NCBI GenBank assembly: GCA_020721445.1
Contig: DYMU01000005.1
Coordinates: 1-64,000, forward strand
Source of the DNA: Gemmobacter nectariphilus
Lineage (GTDB): Bacteria > Pseudomonadota > Alphaproteobacteria > Rhodobacterales > Rhodobacteraceae
Length of the DNA: 64,000 nucleotides
Direction of reading: 5' to 3'
Shown here: one piece after another, positions 63,618 to 64,000 of the stretch
Numbering within the stretch: the stretch's first letter is position 1
Layout: every line of letters starts with the position of its first letter
The notes under the pieces: generated by a model
The model's database searches: none
Told to the model about the DNA's origin: nothing
Seen by the model: only the letters and a program-made list of their open reading frames with translations
Made by a program: the position numbers and the translations under genes

Positions 63618-64000
63618 ATGCAGAAGCAGATGATCAAGACATTGGCAGCCTCGGCTGCTTTCGGCCTTGCCCTTACGGGCATGGCCATGTCCACGCCGGT
63701 GGATGACAAGCTGGTGATCGAAGGCGAAGAGGGCACCATTGAACTGGTGACCTCGACGAAAGCCCCAGAGCACCTGCAAGAGGTGATGGACACCATCTAT
63801 TCCGGTTGGCATTACCGCGAAGACGACACCCGGTCGATGCAGATGGACGACTTCGACAATCCGGCCATGGTGTTTGTTGACCGTGGGCGCGATCTTTGGA
63901 ACGCCGCCATCGGCAAGAACGGCGAATCCTGCGCCGGTTGCCACAATGGACCGGAAAGCATGAAAGGCCTGCGCGCCGTGACCCCTCGGGTCGACGCCAA
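63618..64000 (+). CDS. soxA: SoxA (diheme cytochrome c subunit), 5' part only
   Basis: The first 127 codons of SoxA, cut by the window edge. Signal peptide TLAASAAFGLALTGMAMS. The segment HYREDDTRSMQMDDFDNPAM is typical of SoxA, and the first haem motif is C105-A-G-C108-H109. The full protein is usually about 280 residues; the catalytic persulfide-Cys lies beyond the window. GGGAGGAGAG precedes the ATG. Confidence 0.95.
   Translation, partial: MQKQMIKTLAASAAFGLALTGMAMSTPVDDKLVIEGEEGTIELVTSTKAPEHLQEVMDTIYSGWHYREDDTRSMQMDDFDNPAMVFVDRGRDLWNAAIGKNGESCAGCHNGPESMKGLRAVTPRVDA

Overview
The window reads as a chromosomal stretch from an alphaproteobacterium of the Rhodobacter/Paracoccus group (order Rhodobacterales). 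It has high G+C and short-spaced or ATGA-overlapping operons. The left edge carries a complete gene transfer agent (GTA) cluster in Rhodobacter capsulatus order. The fpr, cysI/cysH/DUF934, pdhA-pdhB(lipoyl)-pdhC and sox gene sets are typical of that group. I see no rRNA, tRNA, CRISPR array, transposase or integrase.

Layout. 1-14049 (minus): GTA structural cluster, g1 (small terminase) to g15 (megatron tail protein), all frames open. A near-consensus promoter and a stem-loop leader lie at 14099-14184. 14247-16688 (minus): mltG and fabF. 16947-20567 (plus): a cation/Ca2+ antiporter, then ilvI-ilvH behind a readable branched-chain amino acid attenuator. 20619-23906 (minus): a PaaG-like crotonase, ccmH and ccmF. 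24076-24999: arginase. 25300-30663: an Lrp-type regulator divergent from a siroheme/assimilatory sulfate reduction operon (cobA-DUF2849-cysI-cysH-DUF934), followed by fpr. 30739-36000: an alanine-rich membrane-anchored protein, infC (apparently with an AUA start), pyrC, pyrE and dnaB. 36095-41536: alr, mlaE, mlaF, a membrane protein, a PqiA-like protein, radA and cvpA. 41640-46881: purF, DUF1801, an atypical SDR, a cystathionine lyase-type enzyme, and two tandem cyclophilins. 47023-52975: pgk, a FtsB-like protein, pdhA-pdhB-pdhC and an AhpD-like protein. 52990-58699: cysE, a small ORF plus hemP, glutaryl-CoA dehydrogenase, a fused 2-oxo acid dehydrogenase E1, a degenerate receiver domain and a small coupled ORF. 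58911-64000: thiosulfate-oxidation (sox) island, soxS-soxR-soxT leftward and soxV-soxW-soxX-soxY-soxZ-soxA rightward; soxA runs off the window.

How the genes work together. Sulfur metabolism recurs: assimilatory reduction of APS and sulfite, cysteine synthesis (cysE), a trans-sulfuration-type lyase, and lithotrophic thiosulfate oxidation. The sox island has an ArsR-type repressor whose cysteine pair has the spacing of the persulfide sensor SqrR. The GTA cluster would package host DNA; its genes are intact, so it may be functional.

The most noteworthy items are: an abrupt G+C drop inside GTA g15; the GTA promoter and leader; the ilv attenuator; the AUA start of infC; two hairpin-dense intergenic regions; a dispersed palindromic intergenic element; a near-duplicated lipoyl domain in pdhB and pdhC; and a receiver domain with Glu at the phosphoacceptor position. 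No single cluster looks like a wholly new system. The window is mainly well-known families with unusual local features. All identities rest on reading translations and recalled family motifs, with no database search.
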